Position numbers and translations under genes: made by a program
NCBI GenBank assembly: GCA_002270565.1
Contig: NQMI01000027.1
Coordinates: forward strand, 266,988-330,987
DNA from: Stenocarpella maydis
Lineage: Eukaryota; Ascomycota; Sordariomycetes; Diaporthales; Diaporthaceae
DNA: 64,000 bases
Reading direction: 5' to 3'
The notes under the pieces: model-generated
The model's input: only the letters and a program-made list of their open reading frames with translations
Databases searched by the model: none
What the model was told of the DNA's origin: nothing
Shown here: positions 10,219 to 21,948 of the stretch, piece after piece
Layout: every line of letters begins with the position of its first letter
How positions within the stretch are numbered: the stretch's first letter is position 1

Positions 10219-13200
10219 GATGATTTTTTTGCGTCAAACGCAAGTGAAAGCTGGGTGACAGTTAGTAATGCGCCAATAGAGATAACTGAAACGAATGCAC
10301 ACATGAACCAAAAAGATCAGGGTATTGCAATAAGGCCGATTGTGATGATTTCCAAAAGGCGTGGCTTGGGTTGTTGTCTTGTCAACAAAAACAGACAACA
10401 CTGCGATGTGCCAGGTCAAGATTGAATCCAAGTACACTTACTCACTTGCAACTGAACAAGTGTGGTCTGATTGGTGGTGTCCGGGGTAGGCGACGGGGTG
10501 CGAGGGTCTGAGAACAACTGAACGGGGCCAAGCCTTGAGGGTGTGGGAGGTTGGGGGGAGAGGTGCTGCGTGCAATGATTCCCAAGCTTTGTCGGCGACA
10601 TGAGCTGGAGGGGGTTGACAACTGGGGTGCGACAACCAGCCTGCCAGCCGGCCAGAGCTCAACAGGGAGCCGGTCACACTTGAAAGCACAAGGGGGACAG
10701 GCCCTTGGATGTTCTTTCAGTCCACTCGGTCCAAAAAGCCTCTCAAAGCATAGTACCCCTCGCGATGGACGTTGAAGTTTTTGAGCCTGCTGACCCATGT
10801 AAGGCAGATCATGACTGCCACACAATGGTCGCTCGTGATGCCCCCTCAACCACGAACATAAATGCACCCGTGACCCGACCCAAATCCAACTCATGGGGAA
10901 GAAGGCGTAAAACAAAATTCAGAAGTGATCCACGATCCAAGTACTGACTGACCTCGAAAGTGCTGATTGTCGTGGACGAGCGCTGGTGAGATGGTGGCTG
11001 AGTCTGAGACAAAGCCGTTGTAGTCCAGCCTCCCCAAAGCGCGATAATGGATTGATTCTCTTTCGATGCCTCCCAGACTCAGACAAGGTTCTCACGGAGT
11101 CGTCGAAATGATTCGATCGGTGCGGGCAGGTAGTTGGATGGGATGTCAAAAGTCGGTTGCGCCAAAACCTGACTATGTCTTTCTTCAACACCACGTCAAG
11201 GGGTCGTTGCCGTAAGGATACCGCTGAACAGTCTTGAATTCCTTCTTCCTCAAAACAGATTCCAAGGTTCAAAAAGGACTGTGAGATTTTGTTGTCGGCT
11301 GATGTACGATTTCCACCAAGGCACTGGTTTGAGCAGAGAGTCCTCAACTTTCCCCAACTGAGTGATGCGATCAACACTTGGAAACGAACGAATACTTGAA
11401 GGGCCAAGTAAGGAGAGTGGTTTGAGTTACAAAAAGGAATGTCACGGTTTTCCGTCCGGTCGGTGTGTAAGAGAGCGTGGTGGGTGAGGGAGGAAGTCTA
11501 TCCTCGGAGAAAAGGGGGGGCGGAGGCACGACTTATTCAAGAGAAGAGTGAGTGACCCGAATCAAAGGAACGTATTGCAGCTTGCAGGGGGTGCAGAGAG
11601 TGAGAGTGGGAGAGTCAAGAGCCAGACAGGGAAGGAGGGCCAAAAGGGAGGAAGGGAGCTGCTACTGGTGGGGACGGGGGACCAGGGGGGCGGAGGGGGC
11701 GAGAAACGGCGAGGAATACAAGGTGAGGAGGGTGTAAGTCAGTCCCGGCAGGTCAGGTCAGGCCAGGCAGGAGAGAGAGAGACAGACAACTATAGCAAGG
11801 CCCCCCAGGACCAGAAACAACGGGGCGCAGGATGGAGCGACTTTCATTCCGTTTCGCGTAGTGCAGTGGGGAGGAAAGGAGACGAGACGAACACCTGCCG
11901 GCCAGGCCATTCAGACATGGCAGAGCACACTTGCACGTGTGGTATATTGCTTGAGGTGCGGATTGTGGACTGTGGATGTTGCATGGATTGCATGGACTGC
12001 AGGGGACATCACAAGCAAGTAAGCAAGCAAGCGGGACCCATCACAACGGTAAACCATCCCGGGCGGCCAGTTTTGCCTCATCGAGGAAGGGACGACGGCG
12101 TGGGCGAACAGCAGCTGCGCTCCCACTTTCGTCTCGCACCCGCCGATATGGCATGGCCATGGGGCATGGGCATGGGTAATTTTCATGGGGAATTGCCAGA
12201 CAGTTGCACAGTCAGACAGGCACAAAATACGGTGGAGACCCACAGGAGACATACTGCAGACACCAGACACACGAGGGAACACAGGAAGCGGGACACACAC
12301 CACCGGACTCAACTTGAGGCCGCTGTTGCCCTCATCACATCGCATCGTATCGTATGGGCCGGAGGTGACGATGCCACGCACCGTGGACTTGGCGGCCTGG
12401 TGTACAAGAGATAAATTAAAGGTGCGCCCAGGATGTGCTGCCCGCAGGGTTAAGTGCTCCGAGAGTCTGTGGTTTGGGTGTTTGGTGTGTTTGAACTCTG
12501 GCGTCAGGACGTCGGGCAAGTCTGGCAGTCGGTCATGTAGCGTAGCGTGGGAGGGAAAAGACCCCTTGATGGAACATGGGACAGGGGGACAAGTGACAGG
12601 GTACTTGTCCATGACCCTGCCTTGGCCTGCTGTCGGGCAGAGGTGCTGAGCCGCCTGGGGCGGAATAGAGTCAGCAATCTAATTGGCCGAGAAGGCCTCG
12701 TACCAGTCAGCGTACACCTTTGCCGCAGGTACGGAATCTACACTGGTGCCACACACCACACTAGTACGGGCCAATGACCATGCTTAAGAGGCTGTTTGAT
12801 TGAGTACCTCGTGTTGTACCGCGGCTGTGGGGAGGGCGCGTGGAGTGACATGGCAGGTACTTACAATATGGAGGGGCAGACACACGCGCTACGCTAGAGC
12901 CCGAAGTTCAAACAGACATCGGATCTGCCCTTCCTTTACTTGCCCTCGTCAAACAGCTACCTAGTCAAACATGGGCCTGATTGCCAACGTAGTCATGGTG
13001 GCACTCGACATGCCAGGGCATATCCATCCGTCCGTCCATCAGTCTGTCACACGTAAAAAGGAAGGAGAGCAGCGCCGACGTGTGATGCCCATTGGGCGCT
13101 CAGCGACTCAGACGGTGCCGTGCCGCAAGAAAAGGGATGGTGATGGGCGACGTCTGTCAAGGGGGCTGGCGGGGTCGGCCACGAAGATCGGAATTCCCAC

Positions 13201-16200
13201 TCGCCAAAGGGAGCTGGGCGCTGGCGCTGATCAGCACCGAGCACAATTTTGCAATATACGGGAGTGCTACGTTGTAGCAAGTGCTCCATCAGATGGGATG
13301 TTGCAGTCGCGGCACCAGATCTGCGCCGTATCTACCCCGTACACCTGTGCCCGGCCTGTCTGACCACAATCTCATCTTCTTCAACTCCATCTGCCCCGCC
13401 CCAGCGTCTGCTGTATTATCGGGCAACAGCCGGCCTTTTTCCTCGAGACACCATGTCTCAGGGACATATGTCTGGAGTCGGCGCCTAGCAAACACAAACC
13501 AGGGGGGGCTGTGCCTCCAAGATATTGAGACCCTGTCGATAAATGGTTGGCTCTGATAGGGCATCACGAGACGAACCTGCAATGTCCTCGAGTGCCAATC
13601 CTCGGGCAGGACCGGGGGGGGGGAGAATGAGATAGACTCATGCTCAGTTACACTTGGAGATGGAGATAGGCTTAAGAATAGCATAGTATTGCCGGGCACG
13701 ACCAGCGCCCCAAGTTCGGATGATGTGCGTCAGCTCCTGGGCAAATGAGAAAGGGGCGACAGTAAAGCCCGGCACAGCCAACCCGGTGCTCATGTCGGCA
13801 GGCCTTTGGGTGGGAGGAAGGCTGTGCCAAGCTTTGTGAGGGCGTTTCACAGGGCCGATGTGGCCAATCACCGTCGCCCCTCCCCTTTTCTACACCCTTG
13901 CCCAGGCCCTGGATGGCTGTGGGGTGTTCCCTGTTCTGGGGCGGGGGCCTAGCAAAGTTGCCTCCTCGGCTCACGACCGATCTCTGTGCGCTTGGCTCTC
14001 TCTCTCTCCATCATCATCGCCAATCCACCCATCGTCAGACTGACTGCTGTGCTGACGCAGGTCAGATCCCCAGGGAGGCAACCTTCCGAGGAGGCCATAT
14101 TCTGCGCCCGCCCAACCACCAAGTCTCCCTCCTCTTGGCAGCCTGCGACGCAGGCTGATTTGACTATTTTTGCCGCCCACAACACCACACCACCTATTTC
14201 CGGCACTCATTTGATGCTATTCTCATTCCCCGCCTGGGACTGGCCGGTTAATAAAGATTAACACGCCAATGTCGCTACACAGCCCTCACCTCGTCTGCTA
14301 TGGTATCCCCTGACTCGACAAGACCACTTTTTATCTTCCCCTCATCCCCTCTTCCTCCCTCACCCAGGCCTCTCAAGCTGCCCTTACAACGTGTCCATGC
14401 TAACACGCCCTGCGCACTAACAATGGACTGCTAGCCATGCAGCAATAACCAGCAAGCCTGCCTGCTGCCGGCAGCGGTGCAAGATTCTCGGGACGACAGG
14501 GTGGATACCGCATCGCATGCGCCCAGGAACCCTCAGATTGCGCCGAGATGAGCCATGCCCGCTGCTTGCGCAACCCCATGGACGGTGCCCTCCATATTAC
14601 GTCCACGACAGCCCATCGCAGCAAATAACCACCGTGACCAGCCATGTGTCGCCTACCTACTAACCCGCCCCCTTTCCACTCGGATGTTCGGCTAGCACCA
14701 TCCCACAGACCTCTAGGATCACGGGCGATATGTATATATTTACCGCACCCGCCTCTCACGAAGCTGTCGTAGCGCCGTTCGGCGGGCCAGCACGGGTCGC
14801 CGCGCGCGCCGCCCCGGGCTGGCTGGCTCCTCTCCTCTGCCTCCTGCTCCTAGCCCAGCCCAGCCCCCGCCCCGGGCTCGGCGTCGCCAGGGCAATGATC
14901 GCCGCCCACCTTCACCTGGATGTCTACCTAGTGTGCCTGCCTTACTGCCGGGTCCACTGCCGTGCCTCCTGCTGGGTCCTGACAGGAAAGCTTGGCGCCG
15001 CCTGTGGGTTTGCCATGAGTCGCGCCTTTTGATACGACGGCTCGCAGCTCGCAGCTGGCAGCTGGCCCGCGGAAGATGTGCTTTGAGATTGGCGTGGTTG
15101 CTCTGTGCAAATACGGCACCCGTCGCCGTCGCCGCCTCCGCAGCCGCCGAGTGGTGAATCTGAGTTCCTTGTGGTGGACACGGTCGGATCTGCCGGGTAG
15201 TTTGGTGTTATTGTACGCTGTACGACAGCTGGATGGGTTTCAGCTGGTTGGGTGGAACGACCCTCCTCGTGTTTTGTGTCGGCGGTGTGCGCTGCGGTAG
15301 GTGCACTGCCTGTCTCGTTGAGTCGCGGGCCGCCAGGACCAGTAGTAGTGCGAATCTGTGTCGGGCCGTCTCAGCTGGCTCTGACCGGTTTTTCCCTACA
15401 TGACCCGAGCAAACGGTACACCGTACAGCGACAGGTATCATCGGCTTCAAGTCGTGTTTCTTTGCTTTGGTGGCACTGCTACAAGGTTCAAGTGCAGCGT
15501 AGCATCGTTGGGAGATACCACAGTTGCAATCGGTGTCCCTACCACAGATAATATCAGGTAAGAGAAAAGGTGATAAGAGCACACCAGCCGCGGATCATGA
15601 CAACCGACAGGCCGCGAGGGAACCTCCAGCTTCCAAAACGGTCTAATGGAGGATGTTTGTGGTTAGGCAAAGAGGCGGAAGGGACCGTCGTGTTACTCAT
15701 GTCGCCGTTGTCGGCGTATGCCCTCACGCCGTCAGGACTAACCACCTGTTCCCAGCCCTGGATGCGAGCCTTTTCCTTTTGCTATGGGGTTGTCTGCTTC
15801 GGTGCTCGCTTCCCGTTGGTGACGCCTCTGGTAATGTTTTCTGTCCATTCCCAGGGCTTGAAACTGACCTCTGCGTCAGTACCTGCCGGACTAGGGGTCG
15901 GTAACTACTAGTATGGAATGCTTTCTGCCCCCTGGCAAGAACACTGTTCACATCTGTAAGACGACGTATATGGGGTCTTGTGGGCATGGCTTTACGACCC
16001 AACAGGTCTCATGCCGCCAATATGGCCAAGTTGCTCTGTGTCAAGTCCCGTGATGACTCACAACTAGTGGACGGGGCGACGTTGAATAATGGTGTCCCTA
16101 AGAAGACATGCCATATTGTTTGATCATCGGAAAGATGTGCTGCATCCATGATTAGAGAGCATCGTCAAGTCGTCCATTGTTCCAGCCATCGGACTCAAAG

Positions 16201-17947
16201 TCCAAGCACAACATGCCACATCTAACTGGACACAAGCTGGTCTCCTCCCCCTCCTTGTCCGAGATCTTTTCCCCTCGTTTAATTTGTCTAATGTTGTTTC
16301 CTAGTTTGGCTCGGTGTTGGGTCCAGCCTTCTCACGGTCCTCTACACTGCCAGTGGTAATTTCGGTCCGGGCTGGATGCTTTACAGAGTCCGATGCTGCT
16401 CTTATGATGAAGAGCCTTCACCGGGCACGCGGTCACCTTTTGAGAACAGAAGACAGAGGATGAACTCGTAAATATCTGCGATCAAGACGCACCTCAGATG
16501 AAACAGCCGGCACGGTACTCCACGCGAGCGAATAAAAAACATGGCTGGATGTGGATGATATAGCCTCGCCTGACTGAAAGCCTTAAAAATTGAAGGAAAT
16601 GATTTGATTTCGATTTTCCTTCTATATCTTGGTAGGTACCCCAAGTCTTGAAAATTTTACAAACTCAAGAAGTGAAGAGTGATGATGAAGCCAAAGATAA
16701 AGGATAGTATGGCGATATCATGAGTGATTCCTCTTCCCGGCTGGCCAGCAACAATTCGTCGCCAAGTCTCGTGGACCTCCGGGGCTGGCTCGCTGTGCGG
16801 AACGCAGTTACAGGCTGGTCAGGGGCGAGCAACGCGAGATGTGCAGCATACTTGGAGATTTGTAGGTGATGCACTGGTTCTTGGGAGAAGTGTGTCCTCA
16901 TCCTGCGAAAGAAGTATCTTGGGTGGAGGGTACTTTACAACTCTAAACTGTCAGTCCTGTCTCCGTCCAAATGGAGCGGCCTTTAGTTACGTTATGGAGT
17001 TGGACAACCATCTGTCCCCACCCATTCAAACAGACGATACACCGATACGTCTCCTCTTATGCCATACCTAGGTAGCTGGAGCTATTTTGAGAGCAGAAAT
17101 CATCATATGCCTGATAAAAATATCCGTGATACATTTGCATCTATGTCTTTCTTTATGAGTATAAGCATTGTGCGAGGGTGGGTGCTCAAGCTTAGGGGAA
17201 GGGGTGCTATGGGGGCTGACATCAGTCGTGGGCACCCTGATTTGACTTTGGGAGTTAAAAACCCTGGATTATTACGAATAGTAAGTAGCACCTGAGTCTA
17301 TCATTGCTCCCTCACTGCTGCAATATTTGTCGAAGTCGCTCATTCAGCGCTGTTCTTTCTTGAGATATGGACAAGTGAGGTCCCGTTGCCACATTCCCGA
17401 GGCCAGCCGTATATATCAGGCCCGATCTGACATGTTGCGCCACCGGGAGCAAAAGTGTCAGCTACAGAGAGTGGATCAGGCTGCGCCAGCACTTGAGTAC
17501 ATCAACCTGTACCATAGCTATAGATAACATGACACTTGCGCAGTCGGGGGCCAGAGAACATGACGTCTGCATACATAGTATATAAACGGCCAGTGTATTG
17601 ATTGTTCCCAAAGCAGCTCCATCTGGATGCTAGTAGACTCACATGTGCAGTGCCACCTCAATAGCACTTGATGACAAACAGAGTGGTGCCTTCTAAAAAA
17701 GGTATGTATTTAAACGGGGGTTTTCTTTTCACATAGAGAGTCCTCATTCAAAAAGCGGCTCATTCTCGACAGAGTGCTTTTCCACGCAGGAGATGCTCTG
17801 CTCCTTGACTAAAATAAGGTATTATAAGAGTGGGTGTTATGGGACGGGTGTGGTAGATTTTCTAGGGTTGGGTGGGAGTGGTGGACAATTATGTCCTGCG
17901 TTATGAGTTTCTCATCTTGAATCCCCTCTGACCATCAGATACAAAAT
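10219..17947. other. 7.7-kb region without convincing protein genes
   Basis: I find no reading frame with family resemblance, coherent exon chain or signal peptide. The DUF1996 promoter must lie at its left end (CT-rich minus-strand sequence and CTAAC-type signals near 10440-10480 suggest a 5' leader). The longest frame, 288 codons at 11548-12414 on the plus strand, has a low-complexity composition (Gly/Glu/Arg then His/Thr/Arg) expected from GC-rich noncoding DNA. Base composition stays moderate, without an RIP-like AT island. A long noncoding transcript or unusually large regulatory region is possible but cannot be shown from sequence alone. Confidence 0.5.
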
Positions 17948-18035
17948 GCAGATGTGGCTCAGCGGTAGAGCATGAGATTGCAATCATTTCACTTGATACA
18001 TCTTGGGGTCCCGTGTTCGAACCACGGCATCTGCT
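17948..18035 (+). tRNA. tRNA-Cys(GCA) with a 16-nt intron
   Basis: The acceptor stem GCAGATG pairs perfectly with CATCTGC. The D arm is GCTC-AGCGGTA-GAGC. The anticodon stem TGAGA pairs with TCTTG (two G-U pairs), and the loop TTGCAA..A gives anticodon GCA at 17980-17982. The T arm CCGTG-TTCGAAC-CACGG is perfect. The intron sits at the canonical position one base 3' of the anticodon, at about 17984-17999. The discriminator base is T at 18035. The internal A and B boxes are present within the D and T arms. Confidence 0.95.
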
Positions 18036-18351
18036 GTTTTGACCTTTTTGTTGGGCTGGGTGGGGGTGAGTTTGCAGTGTGGCGGAGCGCCTGGCCGGGG
18101 CGGGATTCGGAGTGGGGTGGCGCAGGTGCGGGACCTAGTGCTATATACTGTATGGCCCGGTCGGGCAGCTCCACACGCCACCTGTGACCGCATACGTTGA
18201 GGTGGTTCATGCAGGAACTTTACAACAGCCAACATCTCTGCCTTCCCGCTTCCTCCGGGAGACTCGAGTCGACAAGCCACCCAACCGTCCACCGATCCCA
18301 GCTTTTTATGCCATCTCCAACCTCCCTGCGCCTTCTTCATCCGCCACCACC
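18036..18351. other. Short spacer with the Mgm1 promoter
   Basis: Only 316 nt separate tRNA-Cys from the Mgm1 start codon. It should carry the Mgm1 promoter and 5' leader. The final 60 nt are CT-rich (ccaacctccctgcgccttcttcatccgcc style), typical of fungal leaders. The tRNA gene next door could influence expression or insulate, but no specific site is evident. Confidence 0.5.
18037..18051 (+). terminator. RNA polymerase III termination T-runs
   Basis: TTTT begins two bases after the tRNA-Cys 3' end and is followed by a second run of five T within ten bases, the usual arrangement for Pol III termination with a back-up site. Confidence 0.8.
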
Positions 18352-21287
18352 ATGAGTGGACGGCTCCTGGCAGCGGGGATACTGCCCCTTACCACGCGCC
18401 GCGCCGCTGCCCTTCCTGAAGCCGCCGTGCGACACTACCACCGCTTCCGACTTCCCACCGGCGGCCTCCAGCGCGCCGACGCAACCATCCACGCCTCTAG
18501 GCACCGCGTCTGGCCCCCGGCCAGTGCCTTTCACAATGCCGTCATCGTGCGGAACGCCTCCTTTGCGAGGCTCCTGCCCAGGCTGCTGGTCAAGTTCGCG
18601 AGGATACCAGCCATGTTTGGAGGCCTGATGATTGGCGGGGTCGCCTGGGTCCAATACCAGGCAATACGTAAGATCAGACATGGGCAGCCAGGCTTCTTGA
18701 GGAGGAAGGTGCTAACGTGGCCGCAGAGGTCAGCAACTCGGCATCGGAAATGTACAGGAACATGAAGGCGACCGCCGTCGATACCGCGTCAGACATATTC
18801 GGCGGTGCGAAAGACATTGCCAGCCAGATAGGGAGAGGATGGGACAACACGAAAGAGTCGGTCGAGCTGCCCGAGTGGATGCAGAAGGTGCTACGGTTAC
18901 AGGAGGAGATAGGTACGGGCAGAGGAGGACCAGAGCCGGGCGAGGAGCCGCCAAAACGGAGCAGGCCTGGCCCGGTTGTGGCCGGTGCGGCGGCAGCAGG
19001 CGCGTGGACCCAGATCGTAGATGACGATAGGGAAGGCGAGGAGATCGCCAACGACGACCAGATGATGGTTCTCACAAAGAAGATGATCGAGATCCGGAAT
19101 ATCCTCTCCAAGGTCGGCCAGTCCAGTGCCCTCACACTGCCGTCTATTGTCGTCATCGGGTCGCAATCCTCGGGAAAGAGTTCGGTTCTGGAGGCTATCG
19201 TGGGGCACGAGTTCTTACCAAAGGGCACAAATATGGTCACAAGACGACCCATCGAGCTCACTCTGGTCAACACCCCCGATTCCGTGGCCGAGTACGGCGA
19301 GTTCCCGGACCTGGGGCTCAAGACATCTGATTTCTCCTCGGTACAAAGGACCCTCACCGACCTCAACCTGGCTGTTCCGGACAGCGAGTGTGTCTCCGAT
19401 GACCCCATCAGGCTGAGCATCTACTCGCCCAGTGTGCCAGACCTGTCCTTGATCGACCTGCCGGGATACATCCAGGTCGTCGGCCAGAACCAGCCGATGG
19501 AACTCAAGTCCAAGATTGCAGAGTTATGCGACAAATACATCCAACCGCCCAATGTCATCCTCGCGATATCTGCGGCAGATGTCGACCTGGCCAACTCCAC
19601 CGCGTTACGGGCGAGCAGGAGGGTAGACCCAAGGGGTGAGAGAACGATCGGCGTCGTCACCAAGATGGACCTGGTCGACCCCGTACGGGGCGCCGCCATA
19701 CTGTCGGATAAGCAATATCCCCTCAGGCTTGGATATGTCGGCGTTGTCTCTCGAGCGCCTGGCGTCAAGACGCTGTTCAACAAGGGACTGGGTAGCAATC
19801 TCACTACCACCATCGCCAAGAACGAGAATGCCTTCTTCTCATCGCATCCCTTGGAGTTCGGCCCTGATGTTGGCCTCAGCCTTGGCACGCTGACGCTGCG
19901 TAAGAAACTGATGCATGTCCTCGAGCAGACCATGTCTGCCAGCCTGCAGAGCACGCACGATGCCATAAAACAGGAACTAGAGGAGGCCACCTACGAGTTC
20001 AAGGTCCAGTACAACGACCGGCCGCTGTCGGCGGAGTCGTACTTGGCCGAAAGCCTCGACGCCTTCAAACACTCGTTCAAGCAGTTCACCGAGGAATTCG
20101 GCCGTCCACAGATGAGGGAGATCCTGAAGAAGGAGCTGGACCAGCGTGTCCTGGACCTGCTGGCTCTCCGCTACTGGAACAAACCCATCACCGACCTCTC
20201 ACAACCACCGCCTGAGGTCGACACCCTCGCCGACTTACCCAAAGCCGATCCCAACAACCCCTATTGGCACCGCCAGCTGGACGCCTCCACGGCATCCTTA
20301 ACGAAGCTTGGCGTCGGCCGTCTGGCCACCAGCGCGGTCGCCACGACGATCCAGCAGCACATCGAGCAGCTGATTGCGCGGTCCACATTCGCAAACCACC
20401 CCTTTGCGCGCGAGGCAATCACCAACGCCGCGTCGAGCATCCTGAACGAGAGATTCTACAGCACGAGTGACCAGGTGGAGAACTGTATCAAGCCATACAA
20501 GTTCGAGATCGACGTCGAGGACAGGGAGTGGGGCACCGCCCGGGAGCACGTCGGCGGAGTGCTGAAGACGGAGCTGGATGCGTGCCAGAACGCCCTGGCG
20601 AACCTTGAGAAGGCGGTCGGCGGACGCAGGAAGATGAAGGAAGTCATGACATTTGTGGACAAGTGCCGAAAAGGAGACATTGTTGTGGAGGGCGACGGAA
20701 GGATCGGCGCGGGCGGGTTCAGCGCCGCATTACTGGAGAAAGGTAGGTCGATCCGCAAAGCTTATGACCCCTTGATCGCCCTGCTTGCTCAGTGGAACAA
20801 CTCAAGCTGACACACGTATGCCCATGCAGGCCGGGAGGCGGTCTTCCTGCGGGACCGCGCAGACATCATCAACATGCGGCTGCTGGCGGTCAAGTCGCGG
20901 CAGTGCAAGGACCTCAAGAACAAGTACTACTGCCCGGAGGTGTTCCTGGACGCGGCGGCGACCAAGCTGGCGCAGACGGCGGTGCTCTTCCTCAACGTGG
21001 AGCTGCTGTCCGAGTTCTACTACAACTTCCCGCGCGAGCTCGACGCGCGCCTCGGCCGCCACCTCTCGGACGACCAGGTCGAGCGCTTCGCCAACGAGGA
21101 CCCTAAGATCAGGCGCCACCTCGAGGTCATACGCCGTAAGGAGCTGCTCGAGCTCGTCCTCGACAAGATGGAGAGCCTCAGGCAGCTCGAGGGCCCGCGC
21201 GGGGCCGGAGCCAGGGGGCCCCGCCGGCGCAAAGGACCGGGAGGCGAGGAAGGAGAAGGCCGGGAGGTGGGGCCTCTTCTGACCTGA
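18352..21287 (+). CDS. mgm1: Mitochondrial dynamin-like GTPase Mgm1 (OPA1 family)
   Basis: This protein fuses inner mitochondrial membranes and shapes cristae. I read three exons (18352-18667, 18727-20742, 20830-21287), 929 residues, with introns of 59 and 87 nt. The Arg-rich N-terminus is a mitochondrial targeting sequence. It is followed by a hydrophobic inner-membrane segment (about residues 88-104), the region that rhomboid protease cuts to make the short isoform. The GTPase domain has G1 GSQSSGKSS (250-258), the Thr switch (GTNMVTRRP), G3 DLPG and G4 TKMD, with an intervening segment diagnostic of Mgm1 (TPDSVAEYGEFPDLGLK). The stalk and GED-like C-terminal region are in exons 2-3 (ALLEKGREAVFLRDRADIINMRLLAVKSRQCK). 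The end is Arg/Gly-rich. Length is normal for the family. Confidence 0.95.
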
Positions 21288-21948
21288 CCTGACCTGACTG
21301 ACTTGACCGACCGACCGACCGATTTGAGAGACTGACCGGGTCGGCCTGTCCCTGACCTCCGAGCAGGCACGCCCTGCTCGTCTGGGGACGAAAAGAGGAG
21401 AAGCCTGGTGTTGGTCTGCTGGGGCGCCATGACTTTATGATACATATATATCTCATCACAGCAGTGGGCGGTTCTTGCGGGCAGGAGTTTCTGTGGGCCG
21501 GTGGTGGTCGTTCATTGAATTGAATTGTTTTGGCCCCCCCACCCAGCTTACTTTTTACTTACACACATGTATACATCGAAGCTGCGAGGAGCAAATAGAA
21601 TACCAATACCCGATCTCAGGATCGTACATTGTATGGCAGGGGCGTCCGGGCTTACGAATTTGTAGAACATGTGATGACTGTTATCCCCCCCCCCCTCCAC
21701 CCCAAACATTCCATTACGGCCACGAAATGCGGCTCTGCCTCTATTGGGCTTCATCGCGGATGAGTATCTCTGTAGTCGGCGATCTCTTAATATGAAGTCT
21801 GTTTGGCTCATCATAAGGATACACTGCCATTCTCATGATTAAAAAAACGTCTTAAAACGCCTTACAAGTCTACCGCTCATTGCCAAGAAGGATCATGACA
21901 GACAAAACATATATTCAACAATAACCCGTAACGCCGCGCATACATCAC
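21288..21948. other. Convergent intergenic spacer
   Basis: This 661-nt region lies between the 3' ends of Mgm1 and the zinc transporter gene. It contains a short tandem array of TGACC/GACC units at about 21279-21320 and a C homopolymer near 21687-21697. It should hold the two 3' UTRs. No gene is visible. Confidence 0.5.

Noticed and set aside
11548..12414. 288-codon open frame in the gene-free interval
   Set aside because: Low-complexity composition, no signal peptide, no family resemblance and no coherent splice-linked neighbours. Probably chance in a stop-poor region.
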